Part shown: positions 53,288 to 63,545 of the stretch, in pieces
Layout of the letters: every line of letters starts with the position of its first letter
Position numbering within the stretch: position 1 is the first letter of the stretch
DNA from: Mastigias papua
Lineage: Eukaryota; Cnidaria; Scyphozoa; Rhizostomeae; Mastigiidae
Direction of reading: 5' to 3'
NCBI GenBank assembly: GCA_964019165.1
Contig: OZ025287.1
Location: 5,003,844-5,067,843 of the forward strand
DNA: 64,000 nucleotides
Notes under the pieces: model-generated
Databases searched by the model: none
Told to the model about the DNA's origin: nothing
Seen by the model: only the letters and a program-made list of their open reading frames with translations
Translations under genes and position numbers: made by a program

Positions 53288-55363
53288 ATGCTTGGCAGAT
53301 ATGCCACCATAGACAGGAGCACTCGAGTGTTAAAAAAAGTTAAGAAAGTTAAGAAAGCTAAGAAAGTTAAGAAAGTTAAGAAAGCTAAGAAAGTTAAGAA
53401 AGTTAAGAAAGCTAAGAAAGCTAAGAAAGTTAAGAAAGCTAAGAAAGTTAAGAAAGCTAAGAAAGTTAAGAAAGTTAAGAAAGCTAAGAAAGCTAAGAAA
53501 GCTAAGAAAGCTAAGAAAGTTAAGAAAGCTAAGAAAGTTAAGAAAGTTAAGAAAGTTAAGAAAGCTAAGAAAGTTAAGAAAGTTAAGAAAGCTAAGAAAG
53601 TTAAGAAAGCTAAGAAAGTTAAGAAAGCTAAGAAAGTTAAGAAAGCTAAGAAAGTTAAGAAAGTTAAGAAAGCTAAGAAAGCTAAGAAAGTTAAGAAAGC
53701 TAAGAAAGTTAAGAAAGTTAAGAAAGCTAAGAAAGTTAAGAAAGTTAAGAAAGTTAAGAAAGCTAAGAAAGTTAAGAAAGTTAAGAAAGCTAAGAAAGTT
53801 AAGAAAGCTAAGAAAGTTAAGAAAGCTAAGAAAGTTAAGAAAGCTAAGAAAGTTAAGAAAGCTAAGAAAGTTAAGAAAGCTAAGAAAGTTAAGAAAGCTA
53901 AGAAAGCTAAGAAAGTTAAGAAAGCTAAGAAAGTTAAGAAAGCTAAGAAAGTTAAGAAAGTTAAGAAAGCTAAGAAAGTTAAGAAAGTTAAGAAAGCTAA
54001 GAAAGCTAAGAAAGTTAAGAAAGCTAAGAAAGTTAAGAAAGCTAAGAAAGTTAAGAAAGCTAAGAAAGTTAAGAAAGCTAAGAAAGTTAAGAAAGTTAAG
54101 AAAGCTAAGAAAGCTAAGAAAGTTAAGAAAGCTAAGAAAGCTAAGAAAGTTAAGAAAGCTAAGAAAGTTAAGAAAGCTAAGAAAGTTAAGAAAGTTAAGA
54201 AAGCTAAGAAAGTTAAGAAAGCTAAGAAAGCTAAGAAAGTTAAGAAAGTTAAGAAAGTTAAGAAAGCTAAGAAAGTTAAGAAAGCTAAGAAAGTTAAGAA
54301 AGCTAAGAAAGCTAAGAAAGTTAAGAAAGCTAAGAAAGTTAAGAAAGCTAAGAAAGTTAAGAAAGTTAAGAAAGCTAAGAAAGTTAAGAAAGCTAAGAAA
54401 GCTAAGAAAGTTAAGAAAGTTAAGAAAGCTAAGAAAGTTAAGAAAGTTAAGAAAGCTAAGAAAGCTAAGAAAGTTAAGAAAGCTAAGAAAGTTAAGAAAG
54501 CTAAGAAAGTTAAGAAAGTTAAGAAAGTTAAGAAAGCTAAGAAAGTTAAGAAAGCTAAGAAAGTTAAGAAAGCTAAGAAAGTTAAGAAAGCTAAGAAAGT
54601 TCAGAAAGCTAAGAAAGTTAAGAAAGCTAAGAAAGTTAAGAAAGCTAAGAAAGTTAAGAAAGCTAAGAAAGTTAAGAAAGTTAAGAAAGCTAAGAAAGTT
54701 AAGAAAGCTAAGAAAGTTAAGAAAGCTAAGAAAGTTAAGGAAGTTAAGAAAGCTAAGAAAGTTAAGAAAGCTAAGAAAGCTAAGAAAGTTAAGAAAGCTA
54801 AGAAAGTTAAGAAAGTTAAGAAAGCTAAGAAAGTTAAGAAAGCTAAGAAAGTTAAGAAAGCTAAGAAAGTTAAGAAAGCTAAGAAAGTTAAGAAAGCTAA
54901 GAAAGTTAAGAAAGCTAAGAAAGTTAAGAAAGCTAAGAAAGTTAAGAAAGCTAAGAAAGTTAAGAAAGCTAAGAAAGCTAAGAAAGTTAAGAAAGTTAAG
55001 AAAGCTAAGAAAGTTAAGGAAGTTAAGAAAGCTAAGAAAGTTAAGAAAGTTAAGAAAGCTAAGAAAGTTAAGAAAGCTAAGAAAGTTAAGAAAGCTAAGA
55101 AAGTTAAGAAAGCTAAGAAAGTTAAGAAAGCTAAGAAAGCTAAGAAAGCTAAGAAAGTTAAGAAAGTCCAGTACTCGATTTTTGAGGCCCAAGAAAGTTG
55201 GTGCTCTTGTTCAATTTTTATAGGATTGTTATCTCTCTGCTTAAGTTGTAATACTGCAATCATGAAAAGGGTAAAAGAGTTTCAATACCGAGCAAACGAA
55301 TTTTCCTTACAAAAATATGCGTATATTCAAATTAAGGGACCATTAGCATTATGTTCTGTTTAA
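53288..55363 (+). CDS. Hypothetical Lys-Lys-Val/Ala repeat protein over the minisatellite
   Basis: A 691-residue frame with a short unique start (MLGRYATIDRSTRVL), about 200 KKV or KKA tripeptides, and a unique C-terminal tail of about 70 residues with several Cys. The composition recalls linker-histone tails, but the frame is explained by the 9-bp period alone and there is no sign of selection. Probably not a gene. Confidence 0.15.
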   Translation: MLGRYATIDRSTRVLKKVKKVKKAKKVKKVKKAKKVKKVKKAKKAKKVKKAKKVKKAKKVKKVKKAKKAKKAKKAKKVKKAKKVKKVKKVKKAKKVKKVKKAKKVKKAKKVKKAKKVKKAKKVKKVKKAKKAKKVKKAKKVKKVKKAKKVKKVKKVKKAKKVKKVKKAKKVKKAKKVKKAKKVKKAKKVKKAKKVKKAKKVKKAKKAKKVKKAKKVKKAKKVKKVKKAKKVKKVKKAKKAKKVKKAKKVKKAKKVKKAKKVKKAKKVKKVKKAKKAKKVKKAKKAKKVKKAKKVKKAKKVKKVKKAKKVKKAKKAKKVKKVKKVKKAKKVKKAKKVKKAKKAKKVKKAKKVKKAKKVKKVKKAKKVKKAKKAKKVKKVKKAKKVKKVKKAKKAKKVKKAKKVKKAKKVKKVKKVKKAKKVKKAKKVKKAKKVKKAKKVQKAKKVKKAKKVKKAKKVKKAKKVKKVKKAKKVKKAKKVKKAKKVKEVKKAKKVKKAKKAKKVKKAKKVKKVKKAKKVKKAKKVKKAKKVKKAKKVKKAKKVKKAKKVKKAKKVKKAKKVKKAKKAKKVKKVKKAKKVKEVKKAKKVKKVKKAKKVKKAKKVKKAKKVKKAKKVKKAKKAKKAKKVKKVQYSIFEAQESWCSCSIFIGLLSLCLSCNTAIMKRVKEFQYRANEFSLQKYAYIQIKGPLALCSV
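53331..55167. repeat. 9-bp minisatellite (GTTAAGAAA/GCTAAGAAA), about 204 copies
   Basis: Two monomers differing by one T/C alternate irregularly for 1.84 kb. Rare other changes are one AAG to CAG (near 54601) and two to GAG (near 54739 and 55018). Since 9 is a multiple of 3, all frames without the TAA phase stay open. The + frame reads Lys-Lys-Val and Lys-Lys-Ala triplets; one minus frame reads Asn-Phe-Leu and Ser-Phe-Leu. Confidence 0.98.
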
Positions 55364-56081
55364 AGATTGAATGAACTCGGAGATGGCTAGGGACTTTTTT
55401 GCCAAAGTTAATCTGAAAGCTTTCTAGATCAGTTCTTTATCAATAATGACTGGATAATTTTTATTGCGCAATGGGAACACACCAGTGGAACACAAGGGGT
55501 GCTGACAGTCTGTTTGCATCTTTGATCAGCCATTATGATTATGTCATTCGTAAGATCATTCATTATTTCCAAATTAAAATCTTCAATGAATCGATTGAGC
55601 AAGATGACACCTTAGATTGCTGTATACATATTTCACTTGCTCAGACCTCATTTATTTAGTATTTAGCATCAAATAAAGAATTGCATGGTATGTAAATTAA
55701 TTTATCTGTAATTTCTGTGCACCTTTTTGATTTGAAAGTATGGCTACTCGTTCGCCTCGGCACCAGGATAAGTAGGCATAAAAGCCATTAAAAATGCATC
55801 TAACCACTTAAGAATGCCTTGAGTGTTGTTTTCAACAGATTTTGAGCTAATGCAACTTTAAGGTGTTTACCTTTGAAAAATTCCAGAATATTATACATTT
55901 TATTCAACCAACGTTTTTTGCCACCAGGAACAATTAGAGGATACCAAAAGTTGCCATAATGTATGCTGTTACCGATCCTTGATGTTTACCGCATTATGTA
56001 TAAAGAGTTCACAAATTTGGCAACTAAATAACCAAGCTGAAAACACAGATTGCATCATCATCAATGTGTTTTGTAGCAAAC
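55364..56081. other. Intergenic stretch, nothing recognised
   Basis: Small open frames only; AT-rich. Confidence 0.5.
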
Positions 56082-56828
56082 AGGGGCTATGACTATTATT
56101 TGATATTGGATGTTTTTACATACAGCAGTTGGGTCTATTTGAAAAAAGGTAAACGTGGGAGCTTAAAAAAGAAAATTTAAGGCTGCTTTGAACTTTTCTA
56201 TTTTTCATTACTTTATAAACTACTTTATTGTAATTAAGCATTAATTTTTAAAAAAAACTTCATATTCGTTTAAATTTTTGGCCATATAGCGACTCAGTTC
56301 ACTTGATTTTAGTGTCGGATGGAAAATGCATATACCTTATTCAAAATGCTACTACTTTGAATCTATATGGAAATTATCAAAAGAAAAATGCTTAGAACCT
56401 TTGAGCTAATACCAAAGAGTAAGTAAAGATAGATTGAGTCATCCTGCAAACTTTGTAAATGTATTTACTGAATGGTATAAAAAATGTAAACTTTAAAAAT
56501 TGTCATCTTTTCTCAATTCATAGCTAATTATATTTTTATAAGATCAGTGAGGTCTCACTTCGGCTTCGGTTTAACGTAAACCATCAAATTATCACTTGCC
56601 CCTGTAGCTTGAGAAAAGTTATGCACGTTAGCTCTGAGTTAATGTTCCATAAGGGGTGTTAAATAAGTGACACTAAATATTCCGTCCGACACAAAAATAA
56701 ATTTTACAACGCAACAACTTCTAACAATGAGAAATGTTAATGATTGACGTTTTTCCCAAACTTTGCAGTGTACTTGGTTCCAAAAGTTTTTTTTTACGTG
56801 TTCGACCGTTCTTTACTTTTATGAAGAC

Positions 56829-56856
56829 ATGGAAGAGGTGCAAGTCAAAAGACATG
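56829..56856 (+). CDS. Transposase-like gene, exon 1
   Basis: ATG plus EEVQVKRH and the first base of a Gly codon, then GTAAGC. It joins in phase to 56994 after TTTTAG, giving KRHGRPRKGEYSGLT. Confidence 0.7.
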
Positions 56857-56993
56857 GTAAGCTGATTTGATGTTTTGGTGTATTTAGGAAGAATTTCGAT
56901 CTATTTTGAAAACTCTTTACGTTTGTTTGCCAGTATGAGATTTTCAAAAGATAGTTAACGTTTGAACTAAGATTAAAGGAGTTAATATTTTAG

Positions 56994-59062
56994 GACGCCC
57001 AAGAAAAGGAGAGTATTCTGGATTAACAAACCGTGAAAAGTGTGAGCTAAGGCGTGAAAAACTTAAAGCAAAGCCTACCAATTTTTTGAATAATGAGAAA
57101 GAAAGGAAAAGAAAATGGAGGGCAGAGATTAAGAAAGACCAGGCAAAATATGAAAAGTACAAGGAGGGTGAAAGATTGAGAAAATGGGCTGCTAAAAAGA
57201 AAAAGAAAGCTAATGACTCCAATGCTCAGGAGGTTGCAAGTGATTCAGCTTCATCAACCCCTTGCTCAGCTTTTTCGTGTAAACAATCTCTACATCGCAG
57301 CCTCTCAAGGGCCGATCTGCATCTGCCAAAGAGTCCAAACAAAAAAGCAGAGATAATCCAGAGACTTGCAACAAAATACAATCTAAGGGTTGATTTGAAG
57401 GAAAATCGGGGACGACGACGCAAAGAGCTAAGTGATGAAGAGAAGATGTGGCTGATTGAGTTTCTTAATAGACCTGACATATCGTATACAAACCCTGGAC
57501 GCAAGGATAATGTGTACATTGGAAAGTTCAACGGCGAAAGTAAATACAAACAAAGACAATATCTTTTATGGCCTTTAAGGGATTTAATCTTGATGGCTAA
57601 CGGGACAGAGGAAATGAAAGATTCTTTTGTATTGAAATTTGAGAAAAAGCTAACATTCTCCCAATTTTATGATTTTTTAAAGCGTCACAAGGAGTACGTT
57701 TATAACACCAACATACCGCATTCATCCTGTTTATGTGAAATTTGTGAAAACGCTTCATTATTTGCTAAAGGTTTGAATAGCCAAAGGAGAAAATTAAAGG
57801 GAAAACTCCCAACCAATCCACATGAACTGATTGAGATGTTCAGTTGTAATTCAGATGAAGCTGACTGTATGCTAGAAAATTGCTGTATGTGCAAGTCCTC
57901 GAAGTTGATTGATGAATTGATTGTGGATCATCCATCAGAGAGCGAAAGCAGTGAAGAGTCAAATTCCTCTGATGGTTCTAGTGTCTCAAATGACCCCAAT
58001 GACTCTGAAGACCAAGCTTCCGAACAGAACGCTGATAAAGTCATTTATTACCGTTGGCAAACAGTCGACAAAAAAATTACCAAAGCTAGGATTGAGATTG
58101 GTTTCAATAATGCGATAGAAATGTTTAAGGAAGAAGTTGCTGTACTGAAAAAGCATATCCATATAAAAAGGAGACAAGTCAATGCTTATCGTGAAATGAA
58201 GGAATCTCTTACAAATGATGATCTCATGGTTCAGGTTGATTTTGCAGAAAGTTACAAAAATGAGCATCAAAATGCTATCCAGAGTGCCTACTTTGGAAAC
58301 CAGTGTTTCAGTATTTTTACAGCCTGCTGCTATTCTAAAGTTTCAGAAAAGATTAAAAATGATAATGTTATAATTGTCACTGAGAGGTCGGAACACGATA
58401 GGGTTGCGTCGATGAGCTGTTTGCAAAAAGTCGTCCAGGAAATTGAAAGCAAGTACAGTAAATCGTATAAAAATTTGTACGTCTGGAGTGATGGAATGGG
58501 GGCTCAATTCAGGTCCCGTTTTGTTTTCAAGTTGTTGGCAGGTACTGTATTACCCAATAAGTCACTCGCATGGTTTTATAATGAACGGCACCATGGGAAG
58601 GGTCCCATGGATGGTATCGGAGGGACCGTAAAAAATTTGGTTTTTAGAAAAGTGAAGTCAGGTCAAGTGATGATCTATTCACCACGAGAGTTTTGCGAAG
58701 CTGTCAATTCATTTATACCGTCAATACTCGCTGCATACTTGCCTGAGACTGAGAATATTGTAGAGCCAAGAGATATTGAAGCCTCCAAAAGAATCAAAAA
58801 CACCCTTAAAATTCACAAATTAGAAAGAAGATGCAACCAAAATGGTGATATCTACATTAATTTTTTTAAAATTGCCGATGACAAAGAGCCGTTTCATGTT
58901 CAATGGTATGGAGAAGAGAACGAAATAATTTGTGGGCATGACAAAACAAGTGACAGTGATGGCCACTGTCAGAAATGCGAAGAAGAATACAATGAAGGTG
59001 AAGAATGGTTACGTTGCCCTGTGTGCAACTATTGGTTTCAAGAACAATGTTTTTACGAATGA
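56994..59062 (+). CDS. Transposase-like DDE protein with Cys-rich finger and PHD-like C-terminus
   Basis: With exon 1 this makes 698 residues. Order: AT-hook-like GRPRKG; a very basic helical stretch (~15-80); a helix-turn-helix-like region with DISYTNPGRKDNVYIGK (~160); a Cys cluster CLCEICEN (~255); an acidic Ser-rich linker (~320-355); an RNase H-like core with QVDFAESY (~424), VWSDGMGAQFRSRF (~509) and HHGKGPMDGIGGTVKN (~548), giving candidate acidic residues D-D-D; and a C-terminal CQKCEEEYN...CPVCNYWFQEQC PHD-like finger (~670-696). From memory, HHGKGPMDGIGG marks a large family of uncharacterised invertebrate proteins; a transposase role is inferred from the three spaced acids and the flanking repeated motif. 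The reading frame is intact. Confidence 0.7.
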
Positions 59063-59836
59063 CCAAAGTACACCATAACTGTTTTTTTATTTATCATGTA
59101 TCCATATCTTCTTAACTTTAATATTCTTGATATTCTTTGCCAAGTTTATATAAGGTCATTCTTTATCTGTTCTAGAAACGTTCTGTAGTTTGTATTTTAA
59201 ATGTTTATGAAATTCATTGAAACTACGAAATTTTTTGTGGATCATCAATTTTAGTGTCGGACGGAAGAGCAATGTTGTGCTATTTTCCAAGATTAATTTG
59301 GACAACACAGACTTCCGCAGAAACTAGATATTATCATTTCATATTGGTTTCAATGTAGTGACAGGATTTATACCTAAAAAAAGTCTTTTCCAGAAGAGAT
59401 CGATTTTTCGTCTCAAATTTTCCGTCCGACATTTCCGTCCGACACTAAAAACACGAGGGCCTGGAAGAGGAAATAAATAAAATTGGTGTACTTTCAGATT
59501 ATTAAATAACAACGACCAAAATCTATTATAGATGGCCTTTACTATACTATAAAGCCCTTCCCGGAGAAATAAGTCGTTTTGCTAATATCTTATGAAATAC
59601 ATCAAAGTGCTAACACAGAGTTTTTTATCGATTCCGTCCGACACTAAAATAATAATTGGAATATTTTCCCAATCGATTCGTATATAGCCAAAATTCAATC
59701 GTTATTTTAAAGATATTCAAAGCCTTCGGCAATTATGATGTAACTTTACCATCGGAACAAACGGAAGCAAATAGAACAATTACTTGAATCATCGATTTTT
59801 CCGTCCGACACTAAAATATTAAAAAAATAGCCCCAG
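59063..59836. promoter_or_regulatory. Right subterminal region with repeated binding-site-like motifs
   Basis: Copies of TTTAGTGTCGGACGGAA or its inverse at about 59250, 59430, 59440, 59630 and 59800. The left side has two weaker copies (56305, 56680). Such subterminal arrays are where DNA transposases bind; function here is inferred. Confidence 0.55.
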
Positions 59837-61159
59837 TTGTATATTCTTGCAGTATTTTAAATCTCCACTAATTAATATTAACACATTTTGGTTCGTCATT
59901 TTGGTTTGTGATAATTTTCTCACAATCAAGGTCATTGTGAAGGGAAAATAACTAGCAATATCTATTCGAACCGTTTGCTCTACGAGTTTTCATAACTGAC
60001 TATTGCAAATTTTGACTTAACAGACTGCTACATTAGGTTACGTTTTCATAGCTGGATCATTGCTCTGTTGATATTGTTCAAACTGACTTTTTCATATGAT
60101 CTGCATTGCACGTACTTTCTAAGAAGAAAGAAATACAATATTTTATTGTAAGAGAGTGGCTTTTAAGAAAGCGGTACTTGGTTGCTCAAAACAAACAGTT
60201 TAGCACCGGATTTCTTGGGCCTAGGAAAGTTGGTAAATTAATGCAGACTTGAAAGTTCAACTTATGGACTTAATCTGTAGCTGCAGAGCACCCAATTGTG
60301 TTTACAACTAAGATGAAAATATACCCTCTAGTCTACTTTTATTAGTTGTTTTCTGAAGTTAATGTCATTTTCTTATAATTAATACGTACGAAATGGCGTT
60401 TTTTAGTCATCTGGTAATGCTGCTTTTCGAACGCGACTTGGGGCTTATGTCAGATACGTTTAAATTAATAATACTGTCTAGTTGACAATATTTGCAATGG
60501 CATTGAGTTTCCAAGAAGAATAGTGCAGGTTGATGTGGGGGTGTTCCACCTCTCCAATAATTTCAGTAACTGATCATAGTCGCTATTTGATAGGAAAACA
60601 ATCATTCCTGATCCGGCTCTCTACTTGGGATGGAAATTTTGCCATACAGAATTTCCATTTAATCAGTGGATCTTTTAATTAAGGAACCTTCACTGGTAGG
60701 AATTTTTTTCGTGGATTTGACAACCTTGCCTTTTATCATAGAGAAGCTGATTGATGGAATGAAACATTGTGATTAAAAATATTAACAGACAAGCGGTTTG
60801 TGGAGACAATACACAATTACTTATTTTAAACAATTCTAACCAAATAGGCTCTTGTTAGTGGGGAATTATAAGGAAACTAGTGAAGGAATTCAAGGACCTG
60901 GTGGTGAGTGTTCCCACTAGTTTGTATGTTAAAAGATCCTCTACCTATAAGTCTCCCCTGAAGGGTACAAGATTCTGTAAATTCACTTTAAATATCATTT
61001 CGTTTTAAAAAAAATTATCTATACACGGTCAGTAATATTGGATTTCAGTTGGCCGAGTTGGTACGTATATTCATCCAAACAAAGAAAACTCATTGCAATA
61101 ATGTATCAAATTTATGTCAGCTATAGAAAAATCAAAAGCTGTTATTTACAAAAGCAATT
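59837..61159. other. Intergenic stretch, nothing recognised
   Basis: Near 60205-60235, TTCTTGGGCCTAGGAAAGTTGG resembles the right flank of the 9-bp array (about 55182-55200), allowing for gaps. Otherwise no feature. Confidence 0.45.
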
Positions 61160-62400
61160 TTCTAGCTATTTTTTAAAAGAGAGCAAAGAAAGTGCTTGTT
61201 TGTCCTCATGACTAAGGTTATTCCAGACTCTAGCTCCTCTAGATCCAAATGTCTTCAGCCTATTATCAACTTGTATTATGCTAACTAGTAACTTAGTATG
61301 AGAATTTTTTAAAAGCAAGCATAAAGGACAATCCGGAGTAAGGTTATTCAGAGACTTAAATATCATTTTTGCTAACTCACTTCAAATCAAATACTTCACA
61401 GCTAACCATTGTAATTCTTTAATTAAGGCTTCGGCAGTAGCGTCTTAGTTGCTGCTTGTAACAATTCTAGTGGCTCGATTTGTAACTTTTGAAGTTTAAT
61501 TAGATGGAATTCTGCACAGTTCTCAGACACGGAACAGCAATATCGAAAATGTGGTTGAACGATTCCTCGTTACATATTGCAAAAGACATTTGTTGGCGAA
61601 AACGTTCTTGCTTATTTCAAGAGGCCTATTGAACTAGAGAGACTTTAGCTTTGACAGATTTGATTTGTTCATCCTGCGCAAGGTGCTTGTCAACATGGAC
61701 ACTATGATACTTAGTGCTGTGTACGAGCTCTATAGAAAAATCATCATCGCATACATTATACTTTCACAGTATTGTAGGGCACGCGGCAGATCATCTACTT
61801 AGACAAGAAAGAGTAGTAATCCTAAACATGATCCTTGCGTAGCAGCATATGTGACCTTCCCACTTTTCGATTCCGCTCAATTAACCTTAGTGAATTTATA
61901 TCTATAGCTAAGATACGATTTGGAAAATTGAAGTTCAAGGTCTTAAATTTCGTACTTGGATAGCTTCTCAATATGTAAAGCATGATCGACAGTATCGAAA
62001 GCCTTCTTTAGGTCAACAAAAATATTTGCTGTAAATTTTCCTTTCTCGATACCAGTCGTCAGTGTCAGAGAGTAAGCAGGTCATAAAACCTGATTGGCCA
62101 GAAAACAGAAGTTTGTTTTTCAAAGAGTCTTGCTAGAAATGGATAGACAGAAAACGACCTGCAGTTTGAACAATCATTTGCTTATCTGTCTTTGAAAATG
62201 GGGCAACCCTGGCACTTTTCCAGTTTTCAGAAAAGACACCCTTGGCAGTAGAGGCTGAAAGCGTCACACAAAGATTGTGCAATAACAGGCAGTCAAATCC
62301 TTAAGAAATGGTTAGCAATGCCATCCGGACCAAGGCCCTTGGACGTTTAAAATTAGCCGAGGAGCTCATCTCGATTATGGAGATGTTATTTATCATCGAC
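61160..62400 (-). pseudogene. Decayed CR1-like LINE reverse transcriptase fragment
   Basis: Minus-strand pieces keep RT landmarks: FVDLKKAFDTVDHALHI (about 62025-61975), a damaged QGSCLGLLLF block near 61830, a damaged YADD-like IMYAMM near 61750, and a C-terminal MIFKSLNNLTPD...GARVWNNLS block (61366-61166). Several stops and frameshifts separate them. 5' part absent. Confidence 0.75.
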
Positions 62401-62404
62401 ACGA

Positions 62405-63182
62405 TCCTCAAATGTCCCTAGATATCACGAAAAGACTCGAACAAACACAGTACTCTGCTGCTCTTGCTATTACTGGTACTTGGAGAGGCACGAGTAGGCA
62501 AAGATTCTATGAGGAGCTTGGCTGGGAAAGCTTGCATGATAGAAGGTGATTTCGAAGGCTGTGCCATTTCTTTAAATTGCGGAAAAGCCAGCATCCGGCG
62601 TATCTATATGAAGTAATTCCTGATACTCGCGAAGTTCCGTATTCCCTTAGACATGTTAATGAATATGAACCAATTATCCACAAAACTGTCCGTTTTTCTC
62701 ATACATATTTCCACAATGTGCTTGTTGAATGGAATGCGCTAGATAATGATATCCGTGAGTCAAATACGCTGGGTGAATTTAAGGGCAAATTGCTCGCTAA
62801 GATAAGACCTAATATGAAATCCGTATTTGAAGTTCGTGATATGCGTGGCGTGAGATGCCTAACCAAGCTCCGTGTTAAATTCAGTCCCTTGAATGAACAT
62901 AAATTTAGGCACAACTGTGAATCCTTAAGTCCCATCTGTGCATGCAACTCAGGTATTGAAGACAATGAGCATTTGCTCCTGCATTGCCCTATTTATGATC
63001 AGATGCGAAACGACCTACTTGACCAGCTTTCGAGAATCCCTGGACTTGAGCTTGGAAATCTAAGCTCCGGTGCCCTTTGTGAACTTCTCCTTTTTGGAAA
63101 TCCGCGTTTTAACGATATAGCTAATAAATTAATCCTGGAGGCAACAATATCATTTATCTTGTCGACTAGAAGGGTGGTGTGA
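62405..63182 (+). pseudogene. 3' end of a different LINE ORF2 with C-terminal Cys/His finger
   Basis: The frame holds YSAALAITGTWRGTSRQRFY, LGWESLHDRR, a TGA stop (62547-62549), then FRRLCHFFKLRKSQHPAYLY and on to 63182. WNALDNDIRES and the CACNSG...HLLLHCPIY finger (C-x-C, H, C) are typical of LINE ORF2 C-termini downstream of the RT thumb. 5' truncated, as LINE insertions often are; at least one nonsense codon. Confidence 0.82.
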
Positions 63183-63545
63183 GCACATACAACAGCAGCG
63201 CATTATCTATTTTTAATTTTTCTATCGTCGTTGGGTTTGTTTAGAATAGTAAATAGCTCATCTCACATCAAATGTCTAGTATTATTGGACATCTTCAAAT
63301 GTTCAATATATATGCTTAAATTGTTATTCCTGGACATCTAGCATGTCATTTTATCAAATAATTGTTAATCATGGGACATCTGATGTGAGATGACCTTTTC
63401 TTATTTTGATGTAAATATGCTAAATAGTAAGCACCATATGCAGTTGGGACCAGATGACTCAGAGTCCTTCCTCACCGGCTGTATGTGGTGCAAACAAAGT
63501 ATGATATTGTATTTTTATTTTATTTTAATATTTCAAGTGATATAT
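63183..63545 (+). other. 3' UTR of the LINE fragment
   Basis: Follows the stop; contains a short inverted-repeat insert (63259-63392) and a final CCTTCCTCACCGGCTGTATG block before AT-rich sequence. The exact end is not clear. Confidence 0.45.
63259..63392. repeat. 134-bp inverted-repeat insert (MITE-like)
   Basis: CATCTCACATCAAATGTC at 63259 returns inverted (GGACATCTGATGTGAGATG) at 63374-63392. TGGACATCT also recurs inside. Lies in the LINE 3' UTR. Confidence 0.75.

Larger units (their letters stand above)
56082..59836 (+). mobile_element. Autonomous DDE-type DNA transposon (boundaries tentative)
   Basis: A transposase-like gene in the middle, flanked by copies of a TTTTAGTGTCGGACGGAA motif at about 56305 (+), 56680 (-), 59250 (+), 59430 and 59440 (-), 59630 (-) and 59800 (-). 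Possible outer ends: CAGGGGCTAT (56082) and the inverse of CTGGGGCTAT (to 59836). No clear target duplication, so ends are provisional. Superfamily unknown to me. Confidence 0.6.

Noticed and set aside
53330..55192. 620-residue minus-strand frame of Asn-Phe-Leu/Ser-Phe-Leu
   Set aside because: It is the other strand of the 9-bp minisatellite; openness follows from the period being a multiple of three.
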